Shown in pieces: positions 8,054-15,328 of a DNA stretch of 40,534 bases. Within the stretch, counting starts at the first letter, position 1. Each line of letters begins with the position of its first letter. A program made the position numbers and the translations under genes. The notes beneath the pieces are model-generated. The model ran no database searches. It was not told where the DNA came from and saw only the letters and a program-made list of their open reading frames with translations. The DNA lies in the NCBI GenBank assembly GCA_002783205.1, contig PFEY01000017.1, positions 1-40,534 on the forward strand, read 5' to 3'. Origin of the DNA: Rhodobacteraceae bacterium CG17_big_fil_post_rev_8_21_14_2_50_63_15 (GTDB lineage Bacteria > Pseudomonadota > Alphaproteobacteria > Rhodobacterales > Rhodobacteraceae).

Positions 8054-8837
8054 GGGTGCCGCCGCCGGTCGTCTGTTCGAGGGCGTCGAGTGCCGGACGC
8101 AGCAGCGTCAGCACCTCCTCGGCCAGGTGCGCCTCTGCTGAGGCGCCGTGCAAAAGATCGTTGCGGATCTCGATCATCACATTGGGCAGGCCCTGCGCGA
8201 GGCCGTGGATCTTGAGGGAATGGGTCACTCCGTCCTCGGGACCGTAGGGATCATTGCGGCGGATCACGCGATGCGGGAGCCGGTGGGCTTCGGCCAGCAT
8301 CGCATCCGCGAGCCGCGTGTCGCTGTCATGCAGGATGCCGATCTCGCAGCTCCGGGCCGTGCCGAACCAGACCGGGGTGAAACTGTGGATCGTGATCAGC
8401 GCGGTGGCCCGACCGGCCGCCTTGCGGGCCGCGATCACCTGGCCGACGGCGGCGCAGAAGGGCGCATAGACCGCCGCCGCCCGCGCGGCGCGTTCCGCAG
8501 CGCTCAGGCCATGATTGCCAGGCACCTCGATCACCTCGGTGCGCTCGGGCATGGCGCTTGCCGCGTCTGGTGGGCGGTTGCAGTCATAGACGAGGCGCGA
8601 GAGCCTTGCCGCCACCAGCGGCGCGTGCAGGGCGCGCGCCAGATGCAACGCGACAGCCCGCGCGCCGGGATCCCAGGCGGCATGGCTCTGGCGGGCAGAG
8701 GCGCTCAGCCCAAGGCCATGATAGCGCGCGGGGATGTGATGGGACGCATGTTCGCACAAGATCAGCGCCGACCCTTCGACCGGTGCGCCGATCACCTCGA
8801 CAACGTCAGGCTCATCTGTGTCCTGATGATGTGGCAT
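8046..8837 (-). CDS. N-formylglutamate amidohydrolase family protein
   Basis: 263 residues from ATG 8837, which has GAAAGGGGGG a few bases upstream; an upstream GTG at 8873 lacks such a site. Family marks: LCEHASHHIP near residue 27-36 (metal-binding), SRLVYDCNRPP, ITIHSFTPVWFG and VMIEIRNDLL near the C-terminus. Known members (HutG type) are zinc hydrolases that cleave N-formylglutamate to formate and glutamate. There are no histidine-degradation genes here; instead it heads an operon with a transporter, a gamma-glutamyl ligase and two dehydrogenases. I infer that it may hydrolyse a gamma-glutamyl amide, the step otherwise done by PuuD-type amidases, which are missing from the operon. Plain deformylation remains possible. 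Confidence 0.88.
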   Translation of the reverse strand: MPHHQDTDEPDVVEVIGAPVEGSALILCEHASHHIPARYHGLGLSASARQSHAAWDPGARAVALHLARALHAPLVAARLSRLVYDCNRPPDAASAMPERTEVIEVPGNHGLSAAERAARAAAVYAPFCAAVGQVIAARKAAGRATALITIHSFTPVWFGTARSCEIGILHDSDTRLADAMLAEAHRLPHRVIRRNDPYGPEDGVTHSLKIHGLAQGLPNVMIEIRNDLLHGASAEAHLAEEVLTLLRPALDALEQTTGGGTHA

Positions 8838-8863
8838 GCGCCCCCCTTTCGGCGTTTGGAAAA

Positions 8864-8892
8864 ATCTTTTCACATGACAAAAATTGTGTCAA
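8864..8892 (-). promoter_or_regulatory. Candidate promoter of the amidohydrolase-TRAP-ligase operon
   Basis: On the minus strand a perfect TTGACA -35 box (8892-8887) is followed after 17 bp by AAAGAT (8869-8864), 27 bp before the chosen start. The -35 box overlaps the right arm of the palindrome at 8875-8891, as expected for a repressed promoter. The -10 match is moderate. Confidence 0.45.
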
Positions 8893-8898
8893 TATAAT
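8869..8898 (+). promoter_or_regulatory. Candidate promoter of the RpiR-type regulator gene
   Basis: TTCACA (8869-8874), 18-bp spacer, then a perfect TATAAT (8893-8898), about 80 bp upstream of the GTG start. The 17-bp palindrome fills the spacer almost exactly, which would allow autoregulation. Confidence 0.4.
8875..8891. promoter_or_regulatory. 17-bp palindrome, candidate RpiR operator
   Basis: TGACA-N7-TGTCA (TGACAAAAATTGTGTCA), an imperfect palindrome that also matches at central positions. It lies in the divergent region between the catabolic operon and the RpiR-type gene and overlaps both candidate promoters. Confidence 0.5.
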
Positions 8899-8977
8899 TT
8901 CAGTCACATTCCCGGATCGGTCGGGAGAGTGCCGCACGCCCGCCCAGAAAGACAGCCGCTGCACCAGGATCCACGAT

Positions 8978-9844
8978 GTGAGCAAACCCCCGACCACCGT
9001 GCGCGAGGTGATCCGCTCGCGATACAGCAGCCTCACCCAAGCCGAGCGCAAGTTCGCGCAGGCGCTCCTCGACAGCTATCCGGCGGCGGGGCTGGCCTCG
9101 ATCACGATCGTGGCGGCGAATGCGGGCGTCTCGACGCCCACCGTGGCGCGGATGGTGCAGAAACTGGGTTTCAAGGGCTATCCGCAGTTTCATCAGGCGC
9201 TGCTCCGCGAGCTGGAGGCCAAGGTCTCCGGCCCCACACAACGCCGCGCCAATTGGGCGTCAGAGGCGCCGGCCACCCATTCGCTCAACCGATTTGCCAA
9301 GGCGGTGACGCAGAATATCGAACAGACCTTCGCCAATATCGACAGTGCGCGGTTTGACGCGGCCGCGCGCCTTTTGGCCGATACCGAGGGGCGGCTCTAT
9401 CTGGTCGGCGGACGCATCACGCGGGCGCTGGCGGATTACGCCTTTACTCATTTCCAAGCGGTGCGCGAACGGGTCACGCATATGAGCGCGTCCTCGGCCA
9501 CTTGGCCGCATTACCTGCTCGACATGGTGGAGGGGGACACTCTTTTGATGTTCGACATTCGCCGTTACGAGACCAGTCTCATGGGTCTGGCCGAGATCGC
9601 CACGGCGCGCGGCGTGCGGGTGGTTCTCATCACGGATCAATGGATGAGCCCGATTGCCGATCTGGCGACGCATAGTTTCAACTGCTGGGTCGAGATCCCC
9701 TCGGCCTGGGATTCCAATGTCTCGACGCTGATGCTGCTCGAGGCGCTGATCGCGGCGGTGCAGGAAGAACGCTGGCCCGCGCCGCGCGACCGTTACGAGC
9801 GGCTGGACGAACTGTTCAATGCGGCACGGCTGTTTCAGAGATAA
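8978..9844 (+). CDS. MurR/RpiR family transcriptional regulator
   Basis: 288 residues from a GTG start (AGGAT 7-11 nt upstream); the frame is open far upstream but the conserved region begins just after this GTG. The N-terminal HTH_6 domain (about 5-80) contains LTQAERKFAQALLDSYPAAG and AANAGVSTPTVARMVQKLGF. The SIS-like C-terminal domain (about 125-255) contains LYLVGGRITRALADYAFTHF and LLMFDIRRYETSLMGLAEIA. Canonical SIS sugar-phosphate binders have Ser/Thr-rich loops (GxGxS and SxSGxT); here they read GGRIT and DIRRYE, so the ligand is probably not a sugar phosphate. Divergent from the catabolic operon, which it most likely controls. Its 3' end overlaps bhcR by 29 bp. Confidence 0.9.
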   Translation: MSKPPTTVREVIRSRYSSLTQAERKFAQALLDSYPAAGLASITIVAANAGVSTPTVARMVQKLGFKGYPQFHQALLRELEAKVSGPTQRRANWASEAPATHSLNRFAKAVTQNIEQTFANIDSARFDAAARLLADTEGRLYLVGGRITRALADYAFTHFQAVRERVTHMSASSATWPHYLLDMVEGDTLLMFDIRRYETSLMGLAEIATARGVRVVLITDQWMSPIADLATHSFNCWVEIPSAWDSNVSTLMLLEALIAAVQEERWPAPRDRYERLDELFNAARLFQR

Positions 9845-10676
9845 CGTGCCCGCCGCCAAGGGTGCCGTGCTGCCCGGCGATCAGATGGGTGATCTGAGCG
9901 GCGGCCTGCGCCACGGCAGAGCCTAAATCCGCGATCTGCGCATCCGGGAACCGGCTGCTGGGACCGGAGATCGACACGCCGGCGCAGGGCTCTCCGCGGT
10001 CGTTGAAGATCGCTGCGCCGATGCAGGACATGCCGTCATACCGCTCGTTGCGGTCAAACGACCAGCCGCGCGCGCGGGTGTCGGCGAGATCGTCAAAGAG
10101 CGCGCGGGGCGTGACGTGGGTGTGATCGGTAAAGCCCTTGAGGCCCGCCCCCTTGAGCAAGGCGATCAGCCGGTCCTCGGGCAGGGCCGCGAGGATCGCC
10201 TTGCCAGTGCCGGAAGCATGCATCGGCGTGCGCGAACCGGGTGGAAAGAAGGCGCGGATCGGATTGCCGGTCTCAACCTGACCGATAAAGACCACCTCTG
10301 CCCCGTCCGGCACCGCGAGATTGGCGGTCTCTCCCGTCCGTTCCATCAGCCGTCGCATGACCGGGCGGCCGGCATCGGCCAGATTGGTGCGTTTGAGATA
10401 GGCCACACCGGTGCGATAGGCCTCGATCCCGATCGTCCAGTCCTGACGCTCCTCGTCAAAGCGGACAAAATCGCGGTTCTGGAGGGTGGTCAGGATGCGG
10501 TGCGTGGTGGCGGTGGGAATCCCAAGGCTGAGCGACAGATCGCTGAGATTGATCCCTTCCTGACGGGCGACGGCGGTCAGCACGCCGAGGGCGCGGTCGA
10601 GCGCCTGCATGGTTCCGGCGCTGCTGTCGTTGAATTGCGACTTGGGGCGGCCGCGCGGCCGTTTGAGTTGCGTCAC
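9816..10676 (-). CDS. bhcR: IclR family regulator of the beta-hydroxyaspartate cycle (BhcR)
   Basis: 286 residues from GTG 10676, with AGAGGGA upstream. A basic, AT-hook-like N-terminus (RPRGRPKS) is followed by an IclR winged helix (about 20-80; LSDLSLSLGIPTATTHRILTTL) and the effector domain (about 90-265), with HASGTGKAILAALPEDRL and ERYDGMSCIGAAIFNDRGEP typical of the family. In Paracoccus denitrificans the IclR protein next to bhcABCD (BhcR) controls the cycle in response to glyoxylate; identical gene order supports the same name here. The start choice is uncertain because the frame extends to 10766 through an AT-rich non-conserved leader. Confidence 0.88.
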   Translation of the reverse strand: MTQLKRPRGRPKSQFNDSSAGTMQALDRALGVLTAVARQEGINLSDLSLSLGIPTATTHRILTTLQNRDFVRFDEERQDWTIGIEAYRTGVAYLKRTNLADAGRPVMRRLMERTGETANLAVPDGAEVVFIGQVETGNPIRAFFPPGSRTPMHASGTGKAILAALPEDRLIALLKGAGLKGFTDHTHVTPRALFDDLADTRARGWSFDRNERYDGMSCIGAAIFNDRGEPCAGVSISGPSSRFPDAQIADLGSAVAQAAAQITHLIAGQHGTLGGGHVISETAVPH

Positions 10677-10796
10677 GGCGACGATTCCCTCTTGATGGCT
10701 GCTTTTAATAAATAAAAAATATTTCCATAATGTCAATTGCGCGCAGTTTGAAAAATAAAAAGACAAATGAAAACAGAATATTGAATATTATTTTCA

Positions 10797-10816
10797 TGAA
10801 ATGGAAAAACATTTCA
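10797..10816. promoter_or_regulatory. Palindrome in the bhcR-bhcA intergenic region, candidate BhcR operator
   Basis: TGAAATG-N6-CATTTCA, 7-bp perfect arms, overlapping a second 10-bp palindrome TTTCATGAAA at 10792-10801. It lies in a 203-bp AT-rich divergent region (10677-10879), 63 bp upstream of bhcA. IclR regulators bind palindromes of about this size. Several AT-rich stretches around it could supply -10 boxes, but I could not single out a promoter. Confidence 0.45.
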
Positions 10817-10879
10817 AGAAAATTGCAATGGGGATCGGATTGCGGCATGGTCCGGCTGCATCAGAGGAGGATGACCGCC

Positions 10880-12073
10880 ATGTCAGACCAGAACCCGCTT
10901 TTCATTCCGGGCCCGACCAATATTCCCGACCGGCTGCGCCGCGCCATGCAGGTGCAGACGCAGGATCACCGCTCGCCGGCCTTCGTCAACACGCTGACGC
11001 CGGTTCTGGAGGGATGCAAGACCGTGTTCGGCACCGCAGCGGGCCGGATCATCACCTTTCCCGCCTCTGGCACCGGCGGCTGGGAGGCGGCGATCAGCAA
11101 CACGCTCAGCCCCGGCGACAAGGTTGTGGTGGCGCGTTACGGCATGTTCAGCCATCGCTGGATCGACATGTGCCAGCGGCATGGGCTGGACGTTCAGATC
11201 ATCGAATGCCCCTGGGGTAGCGGCGCGCCCGCTGACCGTTTCGAGGAGGCGCTGACCGCTGACAAGGACCATGTTATCAAGGCTGTTCTCGTGACGCATA
11301 ACGAGACCGCCACCGGGGTGCGCTCGGACATCGCCGCGGTTCGCCGCGCGATGACCACCGCCAAACACCCCGCGCTCCTGATGGTCGATTGTGTCAGTTC
11401 GCTCGCGTCGATGCCCTTCGAGATGGATGCATGGGGCGTCGATATCGCCGTGTCTGGCTCGCAAAAGGGCTTCATGCTCAACACCGGGATGGCCATTCTG
11501 GCGGTCAGTGCCAAGGCGCTGGCGATGATGGAAACCGCAAAACTGCCGCGCACCTTCTTTGATTTCAGTGACATGATGGGCGCCAATGCCAAGGGCGGGT
11601 TCCCCTATACCCCGCCGCTGCAACTGATCTACGGCATGGCCGAGAGCCTGAACATGCTGTTCGAGGAAGGGTTGGACAATGTCTATGCCCGTCACACGCG
11701 AATCGCGGAGGGTGTGCGTCGTGCCGTTGCCGCCTGGGGGTTGAAGCTGGTGGCGCAATCGCCGGATCTCTACTCCGACACGGTGAGCGCGGTCTTGGTG
11801 CCCGAGGGATTTGACAGCAACCGGCTGACCGACCGTGTCTTTCACACCTATGGCATGAGTTTTGGCATCGGGCTTGGTGAAATGAACGGTCGTGCCTTTC
11901 GCATCGGCCATCTTGGCAGCCTGACCGAGGCGATGATGCTGGCGGGTCTGGCGACGCTCGAAATGGCGATGGCCGATCTGAATTACCCCGTTAAACTGGG
12001 CTTTGGCGTGATCGCGGCGCAGGAATACTATCGCGCCACCGCCAAGTCCGTTCTGGCCGAAAAAGCCGCATAA
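10880..12073 (+). CDS. bhcA: Aspartate-glyoxylate aminotransferase (BhcA)
   Basis: 397 residues of the class V aminotransferase fold (fold type I PLP). The N-terminus PLFIPGPTNIPDRLRRAM is typical of the alanine/serine-glyoxylate aminotransferase group; Asp170 (LLMVDCVSS) and the PLP lysine Lys196 (SGSQKGF) are present. In the beta-hydroxyaspartate cycle BhcA moves the amino group of aspartate to glyoxylate, giving oxaloacetate and glycine. ATG 10880 is chosen because AGGAGG lies 9 nt upstream; the ATG at 10871 directly abuts that site. First gene of bhcABCD; a serine-glyoxylate aminotransferase call would be the generic alternative, but the neighbours fix the role. Confidence 0.93.
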   Translation: MSDQNPLFIPGPTNIPDRLRRAMQVQTQDHRSPAFVNTLTPVLEGCKTVFGTAAGRIITFPASGTGGWEAAISNTLSPGDKVVVARYGMFSHRWIDMCQRHGLDVQIIECPWGSGAPADRFEEALTADKDHVIKAVLVTHNETATGVRSDIAAVRRAMTTAKHPALLMVDCVSSLASMPFEMDAWGVDIAVSGSQKGFMLNTGMAILAVSAKALAMMETAKLPRTFFDFSDMMGANAKGGFPYTPPLQLIYGMAESLNMLFEEGLDNVYARHTRIAEGVRRAVAAWGLKLVAQSPDLYSDTVSAVLVPEGFDSNRLTDRVFHTYGMSFGIGLGEMNGRAFRIGHLGSLTEAMMLAGLATLEMAMADLNYPVKLGFGVIAAQEYYRATAKSVLAEKAA

Positions 12074-12084
12074 AAGGAAGCAAC

Positions 12085-13053
12085 ATGCTGGATCAACGTA
12101 GCGCAAGCGATCTGACGATCGACGACATGCGCGCCGCACATGAGCGCATCAAACCCTATATCCACCGCACGCCGGTGCTGACCTCGAGCTATCTCGATGA
12201 CCTGACCGGGGCGGAGCTGTTCTTCAAATGCGAGAATTTCCAGAAGGCCGGCGCGTTCAAGGTGCGTGGGGCTTCGAATGCCGTGTTTGGACTGAGTGAC
12301 GAGATGGCCAAGAAGGGTGTTGCGACACATTCGAGCGGCAATCACGCCTTGAGCCTCAGCTATGCCGCCGGGCGGCGCGGAATTCCGTGCAACGTGGTCA
12401 TGCCGCGCACCGCGCCGCAGGCCAAAAAGGACGCGGTGCGCGGCTATGGCGGGATCATCACCGAATGCGAGCCGTCAACCAGCAGCCGCGAAGAGGTTTT
12501 TGCCCGCATCGAGGCCGAGACGGGTGCCAATTTCGTGCATCCCTACAATGACTTGCGCGTCATCGCCGGGCAGGCCACCTGTTCGGCGGAACTGATCGAA
12601 CAGGTGGACGGTCTGAATGCCGTGATCGCCCCCATCGGCGGCGGCGGCATGGTATCGGGCACGTGTCTCACGCTGTCGAACCTCGCACCTCATGTCAAAA
12701 TCTACGCGGCAGAACCGGAACAGGCCGATGATGCCTATCGCAGCTTCAAGGCCGGGCATATCATCGCCGACGACGCGCCCGATACCGTGGCCGATGGTCT
12801 CAAGGTGCCGCTCAAGGAAAACACCTGGCATTTCGTAAGCCACAATGTGACCGACATCCTGACCGCCAGCGAAGAGGAAATCATCGAGGCGATGAAGCTC
12901 ACCTGGAAGCGGATGAAGATCGTGATCGAGGCCAGTTGCGCCGTGCCGCTGGCCACCATCCTGAAAAACCCCGAGGTGTTCGCCGGCAAGCGCGTCGGCG
13001 TCATCATCACGGGTGGCAATGTCGATCTCGACACGCTTCCATGGATCAAATGA
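12085..13053 (+). CDS. bhcB: Erythro-beta-hydroxyaspartate dehydratase (BhcB)
   Basis: 322 residues of fold type II PLP enzymes, the serine racemase/threonine dehydratase group. The PLP lysine is Lys59 in KAGAFKVRGASNA; the phosphate-binding loop is IGGGGMVSG (about 182-190). Metal-dependent hydroxyaspartate dehydratases share this short single-domain layout without a regulatory ACT domain. BhcB removes water from beta-hydroxyaspartate to give iminosuccinate. It starts 11 bp after bhcA with AAGGAAG upstream. Followed by a 68-bp gap carrying a strong hairpin before bhcC. Confidence 0.92.
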   Translation: MLDQRSASDLTIDDMRAAHERIKPYIHRTPVLTSSYLDDLTGAELFFKCENFQKAGAFKVRGASNAVFGLSDEMAKKGVATHSSGNHALSLSYAAGRRGIPCNVVMPRTAPQAKKDAVRGYGGIITECEPSTSSREEVFARIEAETGANFVHPYNDLRVIAGQATCSAELIEQVDGLNAVIAPIGGGGMVSGTCLTLSNLAPHVKIYAAEPEQADDAYRSFKAGHIIADDAPDTVADGLKVPLKENTWHFVSHNVTDILTASEEEIIEAMKLTWKRMKIVIEASCAVPLATILKNPEVFAGKRVGVIITGGNVDLDTLPWIK

Positions 13054-13065
13054 CCAATTCCATGG

Positions 13066-13086
13066 GGCGCGCGATCCTCGCGCGCC
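13066..13086 (+). terminator. Intercistronic hairpin between bhcB and bhcC
   Basis: Perfect 9-bp stem GGCGCGCGA / TCGCGCGCC with a TCC loop, 12 bp after the bhcB stop. There is no T-tract and the operon continues, so it is more likely an mRNA processing or stability element than a full terminator. Confidence 0.5.
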
Positions 13087-13121
13087 GTAACTGAACAACC
13101 CGCATCCTGGGAGGAACTCCG

Positions 13122-14285
13122 ATGAAAGACACGATCAATCTCGACGCCTTTGAGGTCGGCTATGACATTCCCGCCCTGCCGGGCATGGCCGAGGCCGACA
13201 TCCAGACCCCCTGCCTCATCCTCGATCTCGACGCGCTGGAGCGCAACATCAGGAAGATGGGAGATTGGGCCTGCGCGCATGGCGTGCGTCACCGCGTCCA
13301 CGGCAAGATGCACAAGTCCGTCGATGTGGCCAAGCTGCAAGAAAGCCTCGGCGGCGCCTGCGGCGTGTGCTGCCAGAAGGTCAGCGAGGCAGAGGTCTTT
13401 GCCCGGGGCGGCATCAAGGATGTGCTGGTCTCGAACCAGGTCCGCGATCCCGCCAAGATCGACCGTCTGGCGCGGATGCCGAAACTCGGCGCGCGCACGA
13501 TCTGCTGTGTTGACGATCTGGCCAATGTGGCGGATCTCTCGGCGGCGGCACAAAAGCATGGCACGCAGATCGAGTGTCTGGTGGAAATCGACTGTGGTGC
13601 CGGGCGCTGCGGGGTGACGACGACGCCTGCCGTTGTGGAAATTGCCAAAGCCATCGACGCCGCGCCGGGCCTCAAGTTCTCAGGTATCCAGGCCTATCAG
13701 GGCGCGATGCAGCACATGGACAAATACGAGGACCGCAAGGCCAAGATCGACCTCGCGGTGGCACAGGTCAAGGATGCCGTTGATACGCTCAAGGCCGAAG
13801 GGCTGGCATGTGACATCGTTGGCGGTGGCGGCACTGGCAGCTACTATTTCGAGGGCAACTCGGGCGTCTATAACGAGCTTCAGTGCGGCTCTTATGCCTT
13901 CATGGATGCCGATTACGGGCGCATTCTCGACCAGGACGGCAAGCGGATTGACCAGGGCGAATGGGAAAACGCGCTCTTCATCCTGACGTCGGTGATGAGC
14001 CACGCCAAGGCCGACAAGGCCATCGTTGATGCCGGCCTCAAGGCGCAGTCGGTCGACTCTGGCCTGCCGGTTGTCTTTGGCCGCACCGATGTGAAATATG
14101 TGAAATGCTCCGACGAGCATGGCGTGATCGAGGATCTGCAAGGCGTGCTCAAGGTCAACGAGAAGTTGCGCCTCGTGCCGGGCCACTGCGATCCGACCTG
14201 CAACGTGCATGACTGGTATGTCGGTGTGCGGAACGGCAAGGTCGAATCCGTGTGGCCGGTCTCGGCGCGCGGCCGGGCCTATTAA
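13122..14285 (+). CDS. bhcC: Beta-hydroxyaspartate aldolase (BhcC)
   Basis: 387 residues, D-threonine aldolase/alanine racemase-like fold type III PLP enzyme. The Schiff-base lysine is expected at Lys62 in RVHGKMHKS, matching the R-H-x-K-x-HK pattern of D-threonine aldolases. The divalent-metal site near the C-terminus is visible as PGHCDPTCNVHDW. BhcC condenses glycine with glyoxylate to (2R,3S)-beta-hydroxyaspartate, the carbon-carbon bond-forming step of the cycle. GGGAGGAA precedes the ATG. Third gene of the operon; the bhcD start lies only 8 bp downstream. Confidence 0.93.
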   Translation: MKDTINLDAFEVGYDIPALPGMAEADIQTPCLILDLDALERNIRKMGDWACAHGVRHRVHGKMHKSVDVAKLQESLGGACGVCCQKVSEAEVFARGGIKDVLVSNQVRDPAKIDRLARMPKLGARTICCVDDLANVADLSAAAQKHGTQIECLVEIDCGAGRCGVTTTPAVVEIAKAIDAAPGLKFSGIQAYQGAMQHMDKYEDRKAKIDLAVAQVKDAVDTLKAEGLACDIVGGGGTGSYYFEGNSGVYNELQCGSYAFMDADYGRILDQDGKRIDQGEWENALFILTSVMSHAKADKAIVDAGLKAQSVDSGLPVVFGRTDVKYVKCSDEHGVIEDLQGVLKVNEKLRLVPGHCDPTCNVHDWYVGVRNGKVESVWPVSARGRAY

Positions 14286-14293
14286 GGGCTGGA

Positions 14294-15298
14294 ATGATGG
14301 AGACCCACAAGGACGTGTCCGCCGATGGTTTCGTGATCGTTGGCGAGGAAATCTGTGAGAGGATCATCAGCCGGGCAGATGCCTTTGGCGCGGTCGAAGC
14401 GGTGTTTGCCGCCATGGCGCGGGGCGATGCCTATAACTTTCCGGTGGTCCGCGAGGCAATCGGCCATGCCGATGCGCTTTATGGCTTCAAGGGCGGGTTT
14501 GATCGCTCTGGCCTCTCGCTCGGGGTCAAGGCCGGGGGCTACTGGCCGGGCAACATGGCCCGTGGGCTGACCAACCATCAGTCCACCGTGTTTCTCTTTG
14601 ATCCCGATAGCGGGCGTCTCTCGGCGCTGGTGGGCGGTAATTACCTGACTGCCATCCGCACGGCGGCCTCCTCCTCGGTCTCCATCGCGCATCTGGCGCG
14701 CAAGGATGCGCGCGTTCTGGGCATGGTCGGCGCGGGCCACCAATCCACCTTTCAGTTGCGCGCCGCCGTCGAGCAGCGTGCCTTTGACAAGGTTGTGGCG
14801 TGGAACCCGCATCCCGACATGCTGCCGCGTCTGGGGGCGGTTGTCGGGGAGCTGGGGCTGGAATTCGAGGCAGTTACTCAGCAAGAGCTGGGCGCGCAGG
14901 CGGATGTGGTCATCACGATCACAAGCGCCTTTGAGCCGCTGATGATGGCCGACTGGATCAAGCCCGGCACGCATATCGCCTGCATGGGCACCGACACCAA
15001 GGGCAAGCAAGAGGTCGATCCGGCGCTCTTTGCCCGCGCGACCGTCTTTGCCGATGAGATTGCACAGTCGATTACCATCGGTGAGGCACAGCACGCCGTG
15101 GCGCAGGGCCTGATTTCCGAGGGCGACATCACCGCCATCGGGGCGGTCATCAATGGCAGCCACGCAGGGCGCACATCGGCACAAGAGATCACCCTCTTTG
15201 ATGGAACCGGCGTGGGGCTTCAGGATCTTGCCGTGGCCTCTGTGGCGGCAAAACTGGCACGTGAGCAAGGGCTGGTTACACCCGTCGTCCTCGGCTGA
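14294..15298 (+). CDS. bhcD: Iminosuccinate reductase (BhcD)
   Basis: 334 residues of the ornithine cyclodeaminase/mu-crystallin family: KAGGYWPGN and NYLTAIRTAA for substrate binding, and a Rossmann segment VLGMVGAGHQS (about 150-160). BhcD reduces iminosuccinate with NADH to L-aspartate, which regenerates the amino donor for BhcA and closes the cycle. ATG 14294 is chosen (AAGG 6 nt upstream); ATG 14297 is an immediate alternative, and the frame extends back to 14252 inside bhcC. By sequence alone it could be annotated as ornithine cyclodeaminase or alanine dehydrogenase; context decides. Confidence 0.92.
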   Translation: MMETHKDVSADGFVIVGEEICERIISRADAFGAVEAVFAAMARGDAYNFPVVREAIGHADALYGFKGGFDRSGLSLGVKAGGYWPGNMARGLTNHQSTVFLFDPDSGRLSALVGGNYLTAIRTAASSSVSIAHLARKDARVLGMVGAGHQSTFQLRAAVEQRAFDKVVAWNPHPDMLPRLGAVVGELGLEFEAVTQQELGAQADVVITITSAFEPLMMADWIKPGTHIACMGTDTKGKQEVDPALFARATVFADEIAQSITIGEAQHAVAQGLISEGDITAIGAVINGSHAGRTSAQEITLFDGTGVGLQDLAVASVAAKLAREQGLVTPVVLG

Positions 15299-15328
15299 GG
15301 ACCATTATGACAGTTTGGTGATTTTTGC

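Noticed and set aside
15307-15313. ATGACAG (reverse of CTGTCAT) as a pho-box half-site upstream of ugpB
   Set aside because: No second half-site lies 11 bp away on either side, so a PhoB site is not supported.
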